Assembly (NCBI GenBank): GCA_964506685.1
Contig: CAZDMQ010000006.1
Coordinates: 15,339 to 79,338 of the forward strand
Length of the DNA: 64,000 bases
Origin: UBA5336 sp964506685
Lineage (GTDB): Bacteria; Pseudomonadota; Alphaproteobacteria; Caulobacterales; Hyphomonadaceae
Direction of reading: 5' to 3'
Under the pieces are notes generated by a model, which was not told the origin of the DNA, searched no databases, and saw nothing but the letters and a program-made list of their open reading frames with translations. Position 1 is the stretch's first letter. Each line of letters opens with the position of its first letter. Of this stretch, positions 27,401-34,994 are shown one piece after another. Position numbers and translations under genes: made by a program.

Positions 27401-27651
27401 TAGCCGTCAATCTGCCGGACGCCCTCGATCGCCTTCAGCTCTGTCTCAACCGGCCGGACGAGCAGCCGCTCGGCATCCTCGGGCGAAATACCCTCGAGCG
27501 GAATCGTTACCCCGACAAAGGGAATGGGAATATCCGGGTCGGCTTCCTTGGGCAGGTTCACATAGGTGACGCTGCCAGCGATCAGCGCCACGGCCAGAAC
27601 CACGAGCACCATCCGCGCCAGGGCAATCGAGCCATCGATCAAGCTATGCAT
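24409..27651 (-). CDS. RND-family efflux transporter permease
   Basis: A 1080-residue inner-membrane proton antiporter of the AcrB/MexB superfamily. It shows the two-fold repeat of one helix, large periplasmic loop and six helices; RND sequences such as GVLVDGAIVVVEYADR-like at about 398-414 and VNNNIVLIDTFQRLQKAG near the C-terminus are present. The extended tail after VPEKVGRFLRR is charged. It starts 3 bases after the adaptor stop. It resembles the branch with short N-terminal loops (PKEADPDIPIPFVGVTIPL) usually annotated as multidrug efflux; cargo is unknown. No outer-membrane TolC homologue is encoded nearby. Confidence 0.92.
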   Translation of the reverse strand: MHSLIDGSIALARMVLVVLAVALIAGSVTYVNLPKEADPDIPIPFVGVTIPLEGISPEDAERLLVRPVETELKAIEGVRQIDGYGLEGAGQIVVEFEVTFDQDQALLDVREAVDLARRELPADALEPVITELNASLFPILVINIFGEAPERGLYAVTRDLQDELESLGGVLEARLIGDREEVLEIIVDPVKLETYNLSYQDILQTVSANNRLVPAGNIAMQEGRFPIKVPGLIKTAEDAFSLPVKTAGDAVITLADVATIQRTFKDRTAYSEFNGKPSVQLQVVKRVGANILDTVANVRAVVEEHERAWPGTIEAELTSDLSEMIAEQLGQLQASIATAVILVMIIVVAALGLRSAMMVGLAIPGSFVMAFLLLGVFGYTINMMVMFGMVIAVGILVDGAIVVVEYADRKMAEGLDRREAYGLAAKRMFWPIVASSATTLAAFLPFLFWDSMVGKFMSYLPITLIFVLVSSLVMALIFLPVLGSVIGGRARMEGGSELAAVSGDAADPRDAPGWLGTYARSTSALVARPWLVTIGACAIVFAIFTWFANTEHKSELFLDVEPEQVYVFVQARGNLSAAEEFVIVREAAAALADLPGIESMSTTSGSQDTGTLSFGGGSPPPEDTVGRILINFTDREAGYDGRETEKAIRDRLATLPGVRTEVQKLEQGPPVGKDVQIMLRSSDREALMRVTGKVRDHLDSMDGLREIEDTRPLPGIEYRLQVDRAQAGKFGVDIAEVGAAVQLVTNGILVGRYRPDDALDEIDIRVRLPESERSVQALDSLRIGTPEGQVPLSQFVTRVPAQKVTKIERRNGKQAMFVRANAAEQGAGAAKVQEIRDWIATASLDPAVEIGFEGADEDAAEANAFFQSAALASLFLMGIILLWEFNNFFHVILTLSAVILSTTGVLIGIQLHLPYISILMIGVGIVALAGIVVNNNIVLIDTFQRLQKAGRTAEEAAIAAAAQRIRPILLTTLTTICGLLPMMFMLNVNFREGLISHGGVTAEWWVPLATAVVFGLGFSTLMALVVTPVWLAVPEKVGRFLRRCLRRGRGSAEVPAEDELSESVVSMPASPGQDVRPAAE

Positions 27652-27654
27652 GGC

Positions 27655-28740
27655 CTAAAGCCCTTCATCGCTGACCGGATCGACACGCACCCCCTCGCGG
27701 ACGAAATCATGTCCCGAAAGCATGAGCCTCGCCGTTTCCGGCAGGCCGCTGACCCAGACACCGGTGTCCGCATCGTCAACCACGCTGACTTCGGCGAAGC
27801 GTACCGTGTCGGCCTCATCGACATACCTGATTCCGACACGACCATCGTCGCCGAGCACCATCAGGGCCGGGGACACGAGGATAGCCGGCACCTCTTCCGT
27901 CGCGAGGCGCACCGAGGCCGTCAGGCCGGACGCGATGCCATAATCGGGATTGGGGACCGCGATTTCGACGCGAAATGTGCGCGTGGTCTCACTGGCCGAA
28001 CGCGCACGATACCGGACTTCGCCGTCAAGCCGACGACCGTCTGCAAGCGCAACAGTGGCCGTCTGGCCAAGTGCGATAAGGCTCGCCTGCGCCTCGGTTG
28101 CCTCGACAACGACGAGGATCGGACTGAGGTCCAGCAAGGTCCCACAAGGGCTGCCCGGGGAAAGGAAATCCCCGATCTCCGCGTGTCTTTCATCGAAAAC
28201 TCCCGGAAACGGAGCCCGTATCTCAGTCCGTTCAAGTTCGATCTTCGCTGCATCGACCCTGGCGACAGCCGCATCATAGGCCGCTTTTGCAGCGGCTGCC
28301 GCCGTGGTTGAGGTCCAGCCCTTCTCGGCAAGGTCGGCGGCCGCGTCCCATTCCAGTTTCTTGGCGGCGAGGTCGGCTTCCGCCTGTTTCAACTGCACCT
28401 CGCGGGCATCCACGTCGAGCCGGCAAAGAACCGCGCCTTTCCGGACGGCACGGCCCTCGCGCGCCGGCGTCTCGGCGACGGTCCCTGTTGTCTCCGTCCG
28501 GACGACAACGGCCCTTTCCGGCGCTGTTCGCCCCTTCAGCGTGGCGAAGGCCGTGTGCAATTCACTTCGGACGGGCCGCACGACGACCTCCGGCCGCTCC
28601 GGCGTCGGCGGCTCCTCAGCCAGGCTTTCCGAAGGGCTGGGAACCGGACCGGACGCATCCTCGCGCATCATTGCGCGGACACCGAAATATCCAAGCAGGA
28701 GCACGAGAATGAGACCGGCGGTGATGAAGGAACGGGGCAA
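27655..28740 (-). CDS. RND efflux periplasmic adaptor (membrane fusion protein)
   Basis: A 361-residue HlyD/AcrA-type adaptor. An N-terminal membrane anchor (ITAGLILVLLLGYFGVRAM) precedes a beta-barrel/lipoyl/alpha-hairpin arrangement: VVVRTETTGTVAETPAREGRAVRKGAVLCRLD is the first lipoyl half, the hairpin lies around residues 110-150, and ELERTEIRAPFPGVFDERHAEIGDFLSPGSPC is the second. It bridges the pump to an outer-membrane channel. The start is a TTG at 28740 with AGGA upstream. First gene of the efflux operon; an inverted repeat (28771-28802) lies just before it. Confidence 0.88.
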   Translation of the reverse strand: MPRSFITAGLILVLLLGYFGVRAMMREDASGPVPSPSESLAEEPPTPERPEVVVRPVRSELHTAFATLKGRTAPERAVVVRTETTGTVAETPAREGRAVRKGAVLCRLDVDAREVQLKQAEADLAAKKLEWDAAADLAEKGWTSTTAAAAAKAAYDAAVARVDAAKIELERTEIRAPFPGVFDERHAEIGDFLSPGSPCGTLLDLSPILVVVEATEAQASLIALGQTATVALADGRRLDGEVRYRARSASETTRTFRVEIAVPNPDYGIASGLTASVRLATEEVPAILVSPALMVLGDDGRVGIRYVDEADTVRFAEVSVVDDADTGVWVSGLPETARLMLSGHDFVREGVRVDPVSDEGL

Positions 28741-28770
28741 AGGGAAGGTCCTTGCAAATGACCGAGCCGG

Positions 28771-28802
28771 CCAGTTCTAGCCCGCTGCCTACCACGAACT
28801 GG
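28771..28802. promoter_or_regulatory. Inverted repeat upstream of the efflux operon
   Basis: Perfect 7-base arms CCAGTTC (28771-28777) and GAACTGG (28796-28802) are 18 bases apart, beginning 30 bases before the adaptor start. The size suits a dimeric repressor operator, as often controls RND pumps, but no regulator gene is adjacent and the arms are short enough to be chance. Confidence 0.3.
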
Positions 28803-28958
28803 TAAATGAGGCGATGGACGGCAAGAGCTCACGTTGCGGCACATCGACTGCCGTGCGGATATCAATGCCCCATCGCTGAGACACCGCCCGGCTGCAGGTT
28901 CTGTCGCCTCGACGCGCACGCGCTACCGCTGCGGGAGATCAGAACGAGGCGAAGTGGC

Positions 28959-31775
28959 TCAGCCCGCAGCACGCTGGCTGCTTGTGGCCGCATCCAGCAG
29001 CAGGAAGGCTGACAACCGCGGACTTGCATTGCGGCCCGATTTTTGGGTCCGGTCGAGGGCGGCAATCGCGTCGGGCTCTTCCATGGTCACGAAATCCTCG
29101 GCCAGCTGGGCCAGCTCGGGGTCTGCCACCAGGCGCTTGGCAACGCGATCGACCTCGATCCGGGCGGCGGCAACGATCGCAGCCCTGCGGGACTGCTCGC
29201 CCTTCCTTGCCGCCTGCGCGATCTTCTTCTTCGCCTTCGGACGGAAAATATTCGAGAGCGCAATTCCGGACGTCTCCAGGCGCAGTATCACCGATTCTGC
29301 AGTTTCCTCGCGGGGCAGGTGCCCGGTTTGCTCGCGGTCCATGTCGTTGAGAATGGTCGACCAGTCAGCATCGCGCCGACGGTCTGGCGTATCCCGGCCT
29401 GACTGGGCGGAAGGCGGTTGGGACTGGGCTGAGGACGTGGACGAAGAAGGCGCCCGTTCCTGCGATGGCGGCCGAGCGGGTGCCGGGGCTCTTTCCCGGG
29501 TCGGAGTTCTTTCAGGCGCCTGCAATCCACCGCCCGGGAGCAGCGAGGGCTGCACCTCGACATTCGGCGGCGGTGGCCCGACGGGATCTTCTGCATGCCG
29601 ACGCCCACGCATGGCGTCGGCGGCTTGCCGCGTATCAATTCCGTCCTGGCGCAAGGCACGTGCTGGGGCCTCCGGGCGAGGCTGCAACTCCGCTGGCCGC
29701 TGCCGCGCATTTGCTGCCGTCGGCTGCAGAGGCTGTCGTCCCCGCAGACCCGGATCGTCGGTGTCGCGCGGATTGGCGTGGAAGATATTCTCATCGACAC
29801 TCGGTTCAGGGGCCTGCAGATCCGGTGCTTGCGCGGCCGGCTGGTCCGTCGGCCGGTCATCCGATGGGCCAGAATCCGATGGGCCAGCATCCGTCCCCGG
29901 CTCATCGCCGCCGAACAGTTCTGCTTCAAGCTCCCGCGGGCTGGCATCAAGGCGCGGCACCGAACGCGGCGCCTTCACCGCACCGGGAACAGTCGGGGTG
30001 CGCCCCTGCGGTTCGGCAGCCGGGCGACGGGGGGGCACCGGGACTGGCACACCGCCAAGACTGGCCCTCGGCGGCAACCGGTCCGGTTCCGTCGACTGCC
30101 CAGAGGCTGAGGCTGAAGCTTTAGCTGCAGGCGGTTCGCTGTGCGCCCGCCCCACTCCACCATCCGATTGTCCAGGCATGGCGTCATCGGTTCGGCTGAG
30201 CTCCGTCGGCATGGCGACATGCGCATTCGGCTGGGCGAAACCGGCCGTCCGGGTCGAGGTCAGGGTCACAACCTTCCTTGCGCCTGTGTCTTCTCCTTTC
30301 GGCGGCGGCAAGACAGCGCCTGCCTCCGCCTCAAGCCCGGGCCCGGCCTTCAGACCGAGGTGACCCGCCTCGCGGCCGTTCAGCCCCCGATCAGAGAGGG
30401 CGCGTTCTGGCATTTGCCCGGTTGTCTCGCGCGCAGACGCGGCCGGCGCCGCCTCGCCGTCGCGGCCGTATGGGGACGCCTGACGACCGGGGATGGTCCG
30501 CGCATCTTTAAGTGCCTCAGCAGTATCGGCCGCGCGCGCCCCCGCACCAGGGTCCGGCTGGAGTGCCGCGCGGCGCGCCACTCGCGGCAGCTCTCCCCGC
30601 ACAGTGCCTGCGCCTGATGCCGCAGCAGTGGCTGACTGGGCGCGGGTCGCTCCTGCAGCGCCATTCAGCGCCTCGACAACGCGGCCGAGTTGTTCATTCG
30701 GCAGCGCACCGCTCTGGCGGGCCGCTTCGCTGGCCTCGCGCACCGATGCCGCAGCCTGCTCGGCGGCAGCGCGCAGATCCGCCATCGCCCGCTGGGCATC
30801 TTCGCCGGCCTTGCGGGCGCTTTCATTGATTTCGGCATTCAGGGTGCGCGCCTGCGCGAGGGCCGTGTCCACGGCCGCCCTGAGGGATTCGCTGGTCTGA
30901 CCGGCGACATCACCCGCCACATTGCCTGCGCGGAGCGTATCCTCGACGGTGCGCTGGGCTTCCTCAAGCCGCGTCTCGAGGCTGGACACAGCGAAAACCA
31001 GCGTATCCCCCTGCTTTTGCAGCGTATGCGCCATGGTATCGATCTTCGCGAATTCCTCGTTGATCTGGCTTCCGGTCCTTTTCAGCGCCTGCAGTCTCTG
31101 CTCGAGCGCCTCGTCAGACTTGGCGATATCGAAGCTCGCCGAGCGGGCAGCATCGACCATGGCTGCGGCCTGGCGGGGGATCGCCTCGCCCATCAGGTCC
31201 GCCTGTTCGCGAAGGTCACGCGCCAGTGTTTCAAGCGCGGCGCGTTCATCGGCGAGGCGGGCGGACAGGTCACGTGCATTGTCAGCGGCCGCATAGGTCA
31301 CGCTTTCGAGCCGCAGTCTTTCGTCCCCCATTTCTGAAGACACCGAACGCATTGCTGCGAGGGCCGCGCCCATCGCCTGGTCAATCTCCTCGCTGGACGC
31401 CTTCAGGGAGGAGGCCAGGGTCTGCGCTTCCTCGCCATAGGCGCGGGATGGATTGAGAAGCTGGGTTGCTGCCTTCAGGATCAGGCTGCTGGCGGCATTC
31501 CGGCGCGCGCCTTCGCGCGCGACATAGCCGGCGAACAGGACGACCAGGCCCGGCACGGCAGCAAGCGAGACAGCCGCCATGATGGCCAGGGCGCCGGCCT
31601 CGGCAAACTGGCTGCGGTCAACACTGGTGACGACCGTAATGGCAACCGATGACCACCAGACGATGGCGAGGCCGAGACCGGCCCACGGCATCCAGTGTCC
31701 GGCCCGCCGGATGGCTTCCAGTTCCGCTTGCGTGGCTCCAGAGTGCCCCGGCCCGTCCATCATCATGTCTTCCAT
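28959..31775 (-). CDS. Large membrane-anchored coiled-coil protein, TipN-like polarity factor candidate
   Basis: A 938-residue protein. Two transmembrane helices at about 29-50 and 60-86 are followed by a long coiled coil (about 90-370; heptad-like AARSASFDIAKSDEALEQR), then a Pro/Ala/Arg-rich disordered section (about 370-780) and a conserved-looking helical end (790-938; ILNDMDREQTGHLPREETAES, then FRPKAKKKIAQAARKG and SAFLLLDAA). Two N-terminal helices plus a large coiled coil is the layout of Caulobacter TipN, which marks the new cell pole and directs flagellum placement and chromosome segregation. The match rests on architecture and general memory of the family, so identity is uncertain. 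ATG 31775 begins MEDMMMDG. Confidence 0.5.
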   Translation of the reverse strand: MEDMMMDGPGHSGATQAELEAIRRAGHWMPWAGLGLAIVWWSSVAITVVTSVDRSQFAEAGALAIMAAVSLAAVPGLVVLFAGYVAREGARRNAASSLILKAATQLLNPSRAYGEEAQTLASSLKASSEEIDQAMGAALAAMRSVSSEMGDERLRLESVTYAAADNARDLSARLADERAALETLARDLREQADLMGEAIPRQAAAMVDAARSASFDIAKSDEALEQRLQALKRTGSQINEEFAKIDTMAHTLQKQGDTLVFAVSSLETRLEEAQRTVEDTLRAGNVAGDVAGQTSESLRAAVDTALAQARTLNAEINESARKAGEDAQRAMADLRAAAEQAAASVREASEAARQSGALPNEQLGRVVEALNGAAGATRAQSATAAASGAGTVRGELPRVARRAALQPDPGAGARAADTAEALKDARTIPGRQASPYGRDGEAAPAASARETTGQMPERALSDRGLNGREAGHLGLKAGPGLEAEAGAVLPPPKGEDTGARKVVTLTSTRTAGFAQPNAHVAMPTELSRTDDAMPGQSDGGVGRAHSEPPAAKASASASGQSTEPDRLPPRASLGGVPVPVPPRRPAAEPQGRTPTVPGAVKAPRSVPRLDASPRELEAELFGGDEPGTDAGPSDSGPSDDRPTDQPAAQAPDLQAPEPSVDENIFHANPRDTDDPGLRGRQPLQPTAANARQRPAELQPRPEAPARALRQDGIDTRQAADAMRGRRHAEDPVGPPPPNVEVQPSLLPGGGLQAPERTPTRERAPAPARPPSQERAPSSSTSSAQSQPPSAQSGRDTPDRRRDADWSTILNDMDREQTGHLPREETAESVILRLETSGIALSNIFRPKAKKKIAQAARKGEQSRRAAIVAAARIEVDRVAKRLVADPELAQLAEDFVTMEEPDAIAALDRTQKSGRNASPRLSAFLLLDAATSSQRAAG

Positions 31776-31849
31776 CAGTTCGACTCTACCCTCGCCCGGT
31801 CAATTCCGCGATAGCAGGTGCCAGCCGACCGTAACCTGAACGGCGCTGC

Positions 31850-31990
31850 CTAATCTCCGGCCCAATTCAGGACCGAAGCTGCGCCATTCCCGCCAGAATT
31901 CTGCCCATCTGTCGGGGCGTCTGCCGCTCCCATGAGGCCAATGAGCACTGAAATGACGAGATCACGGACGAAAACGAGTAAGGCAAGCAC
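31850..31990 (-). CDS. Small single-pass membrane protein (46 residues), previously easy to miss
   Basis: A GTG at 31990 with a perfect GGAGG eight bases upstream opens a 46-codon frame ending in TAG at 31850. Residues 3-22 (LALLVFVRDLVISVLIGLMG) form one hydrophobic helix with an Arg-Asp pair inside, followed by a polar Gly/Asn/Ala-rich tail ending NWAGD. The strong ribosome site and clean membrane segment argue that it is translated. It lies 74 bases upstream of the TipN-like gene on the same strand and could be co-transcribed with it. I do not recognise a family. Confidence 0.5.
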   Translation of the reverse strand: MLALLVFVRDLVISVLIGLMGAADAPTDGQNSGGNGAASVLNWAGD

Positions 31991-32084
31991 GTGCACAACC
32001 TCCAGCTTCGTTCACATTTAGCCCAGATGACGGCGCCATGCGAGTCGATATTCCCGCACGACAGATTGCTTCTCATACAGAATA

Positions 32085-32106
32085 CCCCGGCCGCACGAAG
32101 CCGGGG
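32085..32106 (-). terminator. GC-rich hairpin downstream of etfA
   Basis: Perfect 7-base arms CCCCGGC and GCCGGGG with an 8-base loop lie about 145 bases past the etfA stop. On the minus strand the following TATTCTGTAT is only weakly T-rich, so this may be an imperfect terminator of the etf operon or an mRNA 3' end protector. Confidence 0.4.
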
Positions 32107-32249
32107 CCAGGGTTTCGCCTTGAGTACTATCCAGGCCAGTGCTCGGCCAGCGTCAGACGCGCAGCGGGGGAACTGCAGGTTTCACCGGAAGTGACCCGGG
32201 GTCTGCGCCGATTGGCGTCCTGCAGCTGACCGGGTTCGGAGCACCCCCG

Positions 32250-33179
32250 TCAGAGCGCCTCGGTCAGTTCCGGCACCGCATTGAAGAGATCGGCAACAAG
32301 ACCATAGTCGGCGACCTGGAAGATGGGCGCCTCTTCGTCCTTGTTGATCGCGACGATCACCTTGGAATCCTTCATGCCGGCAAGATGCTGGATAGCACCG
32401 GAAATGCCGACCGCGACATAGAGCTCCGGCGCGACGATCTTGCCGGTCTGACCGACCTGGTAGTCATTCGGGGCATAGCCGGCATCCACTGCGGCCCGCG
32501 ACGCACCGATGGCCGCGCCAAGCTTGTCTGCGAGCGGTTCGATGACGCGATTGAATTCCTCGGCCGAGCCGAGCGCCCGCCCGCCCGAAACGATGCGTTT
32601 CGCCGCCGTCAGTTCCGGACGATCGCTTTCCACGATCTCCTCGGAAACAAAGGCCGATTTCAGTTCGCCACCGTCAAAGGCGATGGTTTCGACGCTGGCA
32701 CTGCCGCCCTCACCGGCAGCCTCGAACGCTGTCCCGCGAACGGTCACCACCTTCTTGGGGTCTGCCGACGTGACCGTCATGATCGCATTGCCGGCGTAGA
32801 TAGGACGCTCGAACGTGTCCGATCCCTCGACGCCCGTGATATCGGAGAGCTGCATGACATCCAGCCGCGCAGCGATCCGCGGCGAGACATTCTTGCCCAT
32901 GGTCGTGGCCGGCGCGAATACCGCGTCATAATCCGTCATCAGCGGAACGATCAGCGCTTCCATGGCCTCGGCGAGCTGTTTCTTCAGCGGTGCGGCATCG
33001 GCATGCAGCACCTTCCGAACGCCGGAAATCCGGGCTGCGGCCTCTGCAACGCCGCCCGCGCCCTCGCCCGCCACGAGGATATCCACATCGCCGCCGAACT
33101 GCCCGGCCGCCGTGACCGTCTTGTGGGTGGCATCCGAAAGGGATGTGTTGTCATGCTCTGCAATCACGAGAACGGCCAT
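32250..33179 (-). CDS. etfA: Electron transfer flavoprotein alpha subunit
   Basis: A 309-residue subunit that binds the catalytic FAD and, with EtfB, carries electrons from acyl-CoA and other dehydrogenases to ETF-quinone oxidoreductase. The C-terminal FAD domain has the family signature GQTGKIVAPELYVAVGISGAIQHLAGM. The ATG at 33179 overlaps the etfB stop (ATGA); a TTG one codon earlier is less likely. Its presence next to an acyl-CoA-type SDR and lyase elsewhere in the window is not necessarily functional clustering. Confidence 0.95.
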   Translation of the reverse strand: MAVLVIAEHDNTSLSDATHKTVTAAGQFGGDVDILVAGEGAGGVAEAAARISGVRKVLHADAAPLKKQLAEAMEALIVPLMTDYDAVFAPATTMGKNVSPRIAARLDVMQLSDITGVEGSDTFERPIYAGNAIMTVTSADPKKVVTVRGTAFEAAGEGGSASVETIAFDGGELKSAFVSEEIVESDRPELTAAKRIVSGGRALGSAEEFNRVIEPLADKLGAAIGASRAAVDAGYAPNDYQVGQTGKIVAPELYVAVGISGAIQHLAGMKDSKVIVAINKDEEAPIFQVADYGLVADLFNAVPELTEAL

Positions 33180-33925
33180 CAAACAGCTCCTGCGGCTTTG
33201 AGTTTAGCAACGAGGGTCGGAACATCCTCAACGATTTCACCGGCCTCGCGCACCGGCGGCTCGGTGACCTTCACCACCGTCAGCCGGTTCGTGACGTCGA
33301 CGCCGTAGTCGGCGATTTCTTTCATATCGATAGGCTTTTTCTTCGCCTTCATGATGTTCGGCAGCGACGCATAGCGCGGCTCGTTCAGCCTGAGGTCCGT
33401 GGTCACGATGGCCGGTCCGGTCAGGGCAACGGTCTGCAACCCGCCATCGACCTCGCGGATGACCTGCAATGTGTCGCCATCCTTCCTGAGCTCGGAGGCA
33501 AATGTCCCTTGCGGCCAGCCCAGCAATGCCGCCAGCATCTGCCCGGTCTGGTTGCAGTCATCATCAATCGCCTGCTTGCCGAGAATGATCAGGTCCGGGC
33601 TTTCGGCTTCGGCGATAGCCTTCAGGATCTTGGCAACCGCAAGCGGCTCGGGCATCTCGTCTGTCTTCACCAGAATGCCGCGGTCCGCCCCCATGGCCAG
33701 CGCTGTCCGGATGGTTTCCTGCGCCTGCTGCGGGCCGATCGATACGGCAATGACTTCGGTGGCGGTTCCGGCTTCCTTGAGACGGACGGCCTCCTCGATC
33801 GAAATCTCGTCGAACGGGTTCATCGACATTTTCACATTGGCGAGGTCCACGCCTGTCTGGTCAGGCTTAACACGGACTTTAACGTTGTAATCGATGACCC
33901 GTTTCACGGGGACGAGCACCTTCAT
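33179..33925 (-). CDS. etfB: Electron transfer flavoprotein beta subunit
   Basis: A 248-residue AMP-binding partner of EtfA. It begins MKVLVPVKRVIDYNVKVRVK, the usual start, and shows the EtfB signature region LGKQAIDDDCNQTGQMLAALLGWPQGTFAS. Length is standard for bacterial ETF-beta. An AGGAG ribosome site precedes ATG 33925. Translationally coupled to etfA. A small hairpin-forming repeat (CACACC and GGTGTG, 33954-33971) sits in the leader. Confidence 0.95.
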   Translation of the reverse strand: MKVLVPVKRVIDYNVKVRVKPDQTGVDLANVKMSMNPFDEISIEEAVRLKEAGTATEVIAVSIGPQQAQETIRTALAMGADRGILVKTDEMPEPLAVAKILKAIAEAESPDLIILGKQAIDDDCNQTGQMLAALLGWPQGTFASELRKDGDTLQVIREVDGGLQTVALTGPAIVTTDLRLNEPRYASLPNIMKAKKKPIDMKEIADYGVDVTNRLTVVKVTEPPVREAGEIVEDVPTLVAKLKAAGAV

Positions 33926-34056
33926 GGGCCGGCTCCTGTCTGCGTTTCCAGTTCACACCAAAAAGGGTGTGGCGCGGCCATGCAAGCCCCGCACGATCAA
34001 TTGCCCACACATAGTCGGCTGCCCGTCCGAAGATCAAGCTTCCGTTGACGTTAGCG

Positions 34057-34896
34057 TCAATTTGGCGCGCAGCCCTTTGCGAGCAGATCGTCCCGCTGCG
34101 GCGCATCGACTGCCTCTGCAATGAAGCCAAGCGTACCCGTGCAGAGAAGTTCGTCCGCCGCCCGGATCAGCGCGCCGAAGGCTGCATTGGCAAGCGCCGA
34201 ACCAAGAGACACCCGCACAACGCCCAAGGCACCGAGTTCGTCGATCAGAACGAAACCGGCAAACGGGCCGATCAGCACGTTGAGTGGCCGGTCGATCTCC
34301 GAAATCACGGTGCGGATATCCTCAAGTGTTCGCAGGCCCGGTGCAAAGAGAACATCGGCGCCGGCGTCCTGGTAGGCCTGCAGTCTGGCGATCGTGTCGG
34401 CGAGATCGGGCTTGCCTGTGAAGAAATTCTCCGCCCGTGCGGTCAGGGTGAAGGGGAAGGGCAGCGATCGCGCCGCTTCGACCGCGGCGCGAACCCGTTC
34501 GGAAGCAAGGACGATATCATATTGCGGCTGATCGGCCTTGCCGGTGAAATCCTCAATCGAGCCGCCAACGAGCCCGGCCGCTGCCCCGAGCCGGATGGTC
34601 TCGGCGCAGGTTCCTGGCGCATCTCCGAAACCGTTCTCGAGATCTGCGGTGAGCGGCAAGGCCGTCGCCGTCGCCAATTGACCGATATGGTTCAGCACAT
34701 CCGTGCGCATGACGCCGTAATCCGGCACGCCCCGCTGCCATGTGGCATAGCCGGCGCTGGTGGTTGCAAGCGCGCGAAAGCCGATTCCTGCGAGGATCCT
34801 TGCCGATCCGATATCCCAGGGGTTGGGCAGGATAAAGAGGTCACCTTTTGTGTGCATCGCCTGGAACGCTGCACCCTTTTCGGCCTGGCTGGTCAT
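34057..34896 (-). CDS. Isocitrate lyase/phosphoenolpyruvate mutase family protein
   Basis: A 279-residue TIM-barrel enzyme of the PEP mutase/isocitrate lyase superfamily, which makes or breaks C-C or P-C bonds next to a carboxylate using Mg. Visible features are FILPNPWDIGSARILAG at the start, TSAGYATWQRG, the metal-binding DLENGFGDAP and VGGSIEDFTG. The exact lyase reaction cannot be deduced; the classical isocitrate lyase KKCGH motif is absent. ATG 34896 has a GGAG ribosome site; a frame continues upstream to 34983 but lacks one. Confidence 0.82.
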   Translation of the reverse strand: MTSQAEKGAAFQAMHTKGDLFILPNPWDIGSARILAGIGFRALATTSAGYATWQRGVPDYGVMRTDVLNHIGQLATATALPLTADLENGFGDAPGTCAETIRLGAAAGLVGGSIEDFTGKADQPQYDIVLASERVRAAVEAARSLPFPFTLTARAENFFTGKPDLADTIARLQAYQDAGADVLFAPGLRTLEDIRTVISEIDRPLNVLIGPFAGFVLIDELGALGVVRVSLGSALANAAFGALIRAADELLCTGTLGFIAEAVDAPQRDDLLAKGCAPN

Positions 34897-34994
34897 GTCC
34901 GTCTCCGTTGCTGATGGTGATGAGGGCATAAAGGGCCGGGCCCGGCGCTCGCCACCCGGTTCTTGCCAATCACCTTCAGCCATTGCCGGAGGGC

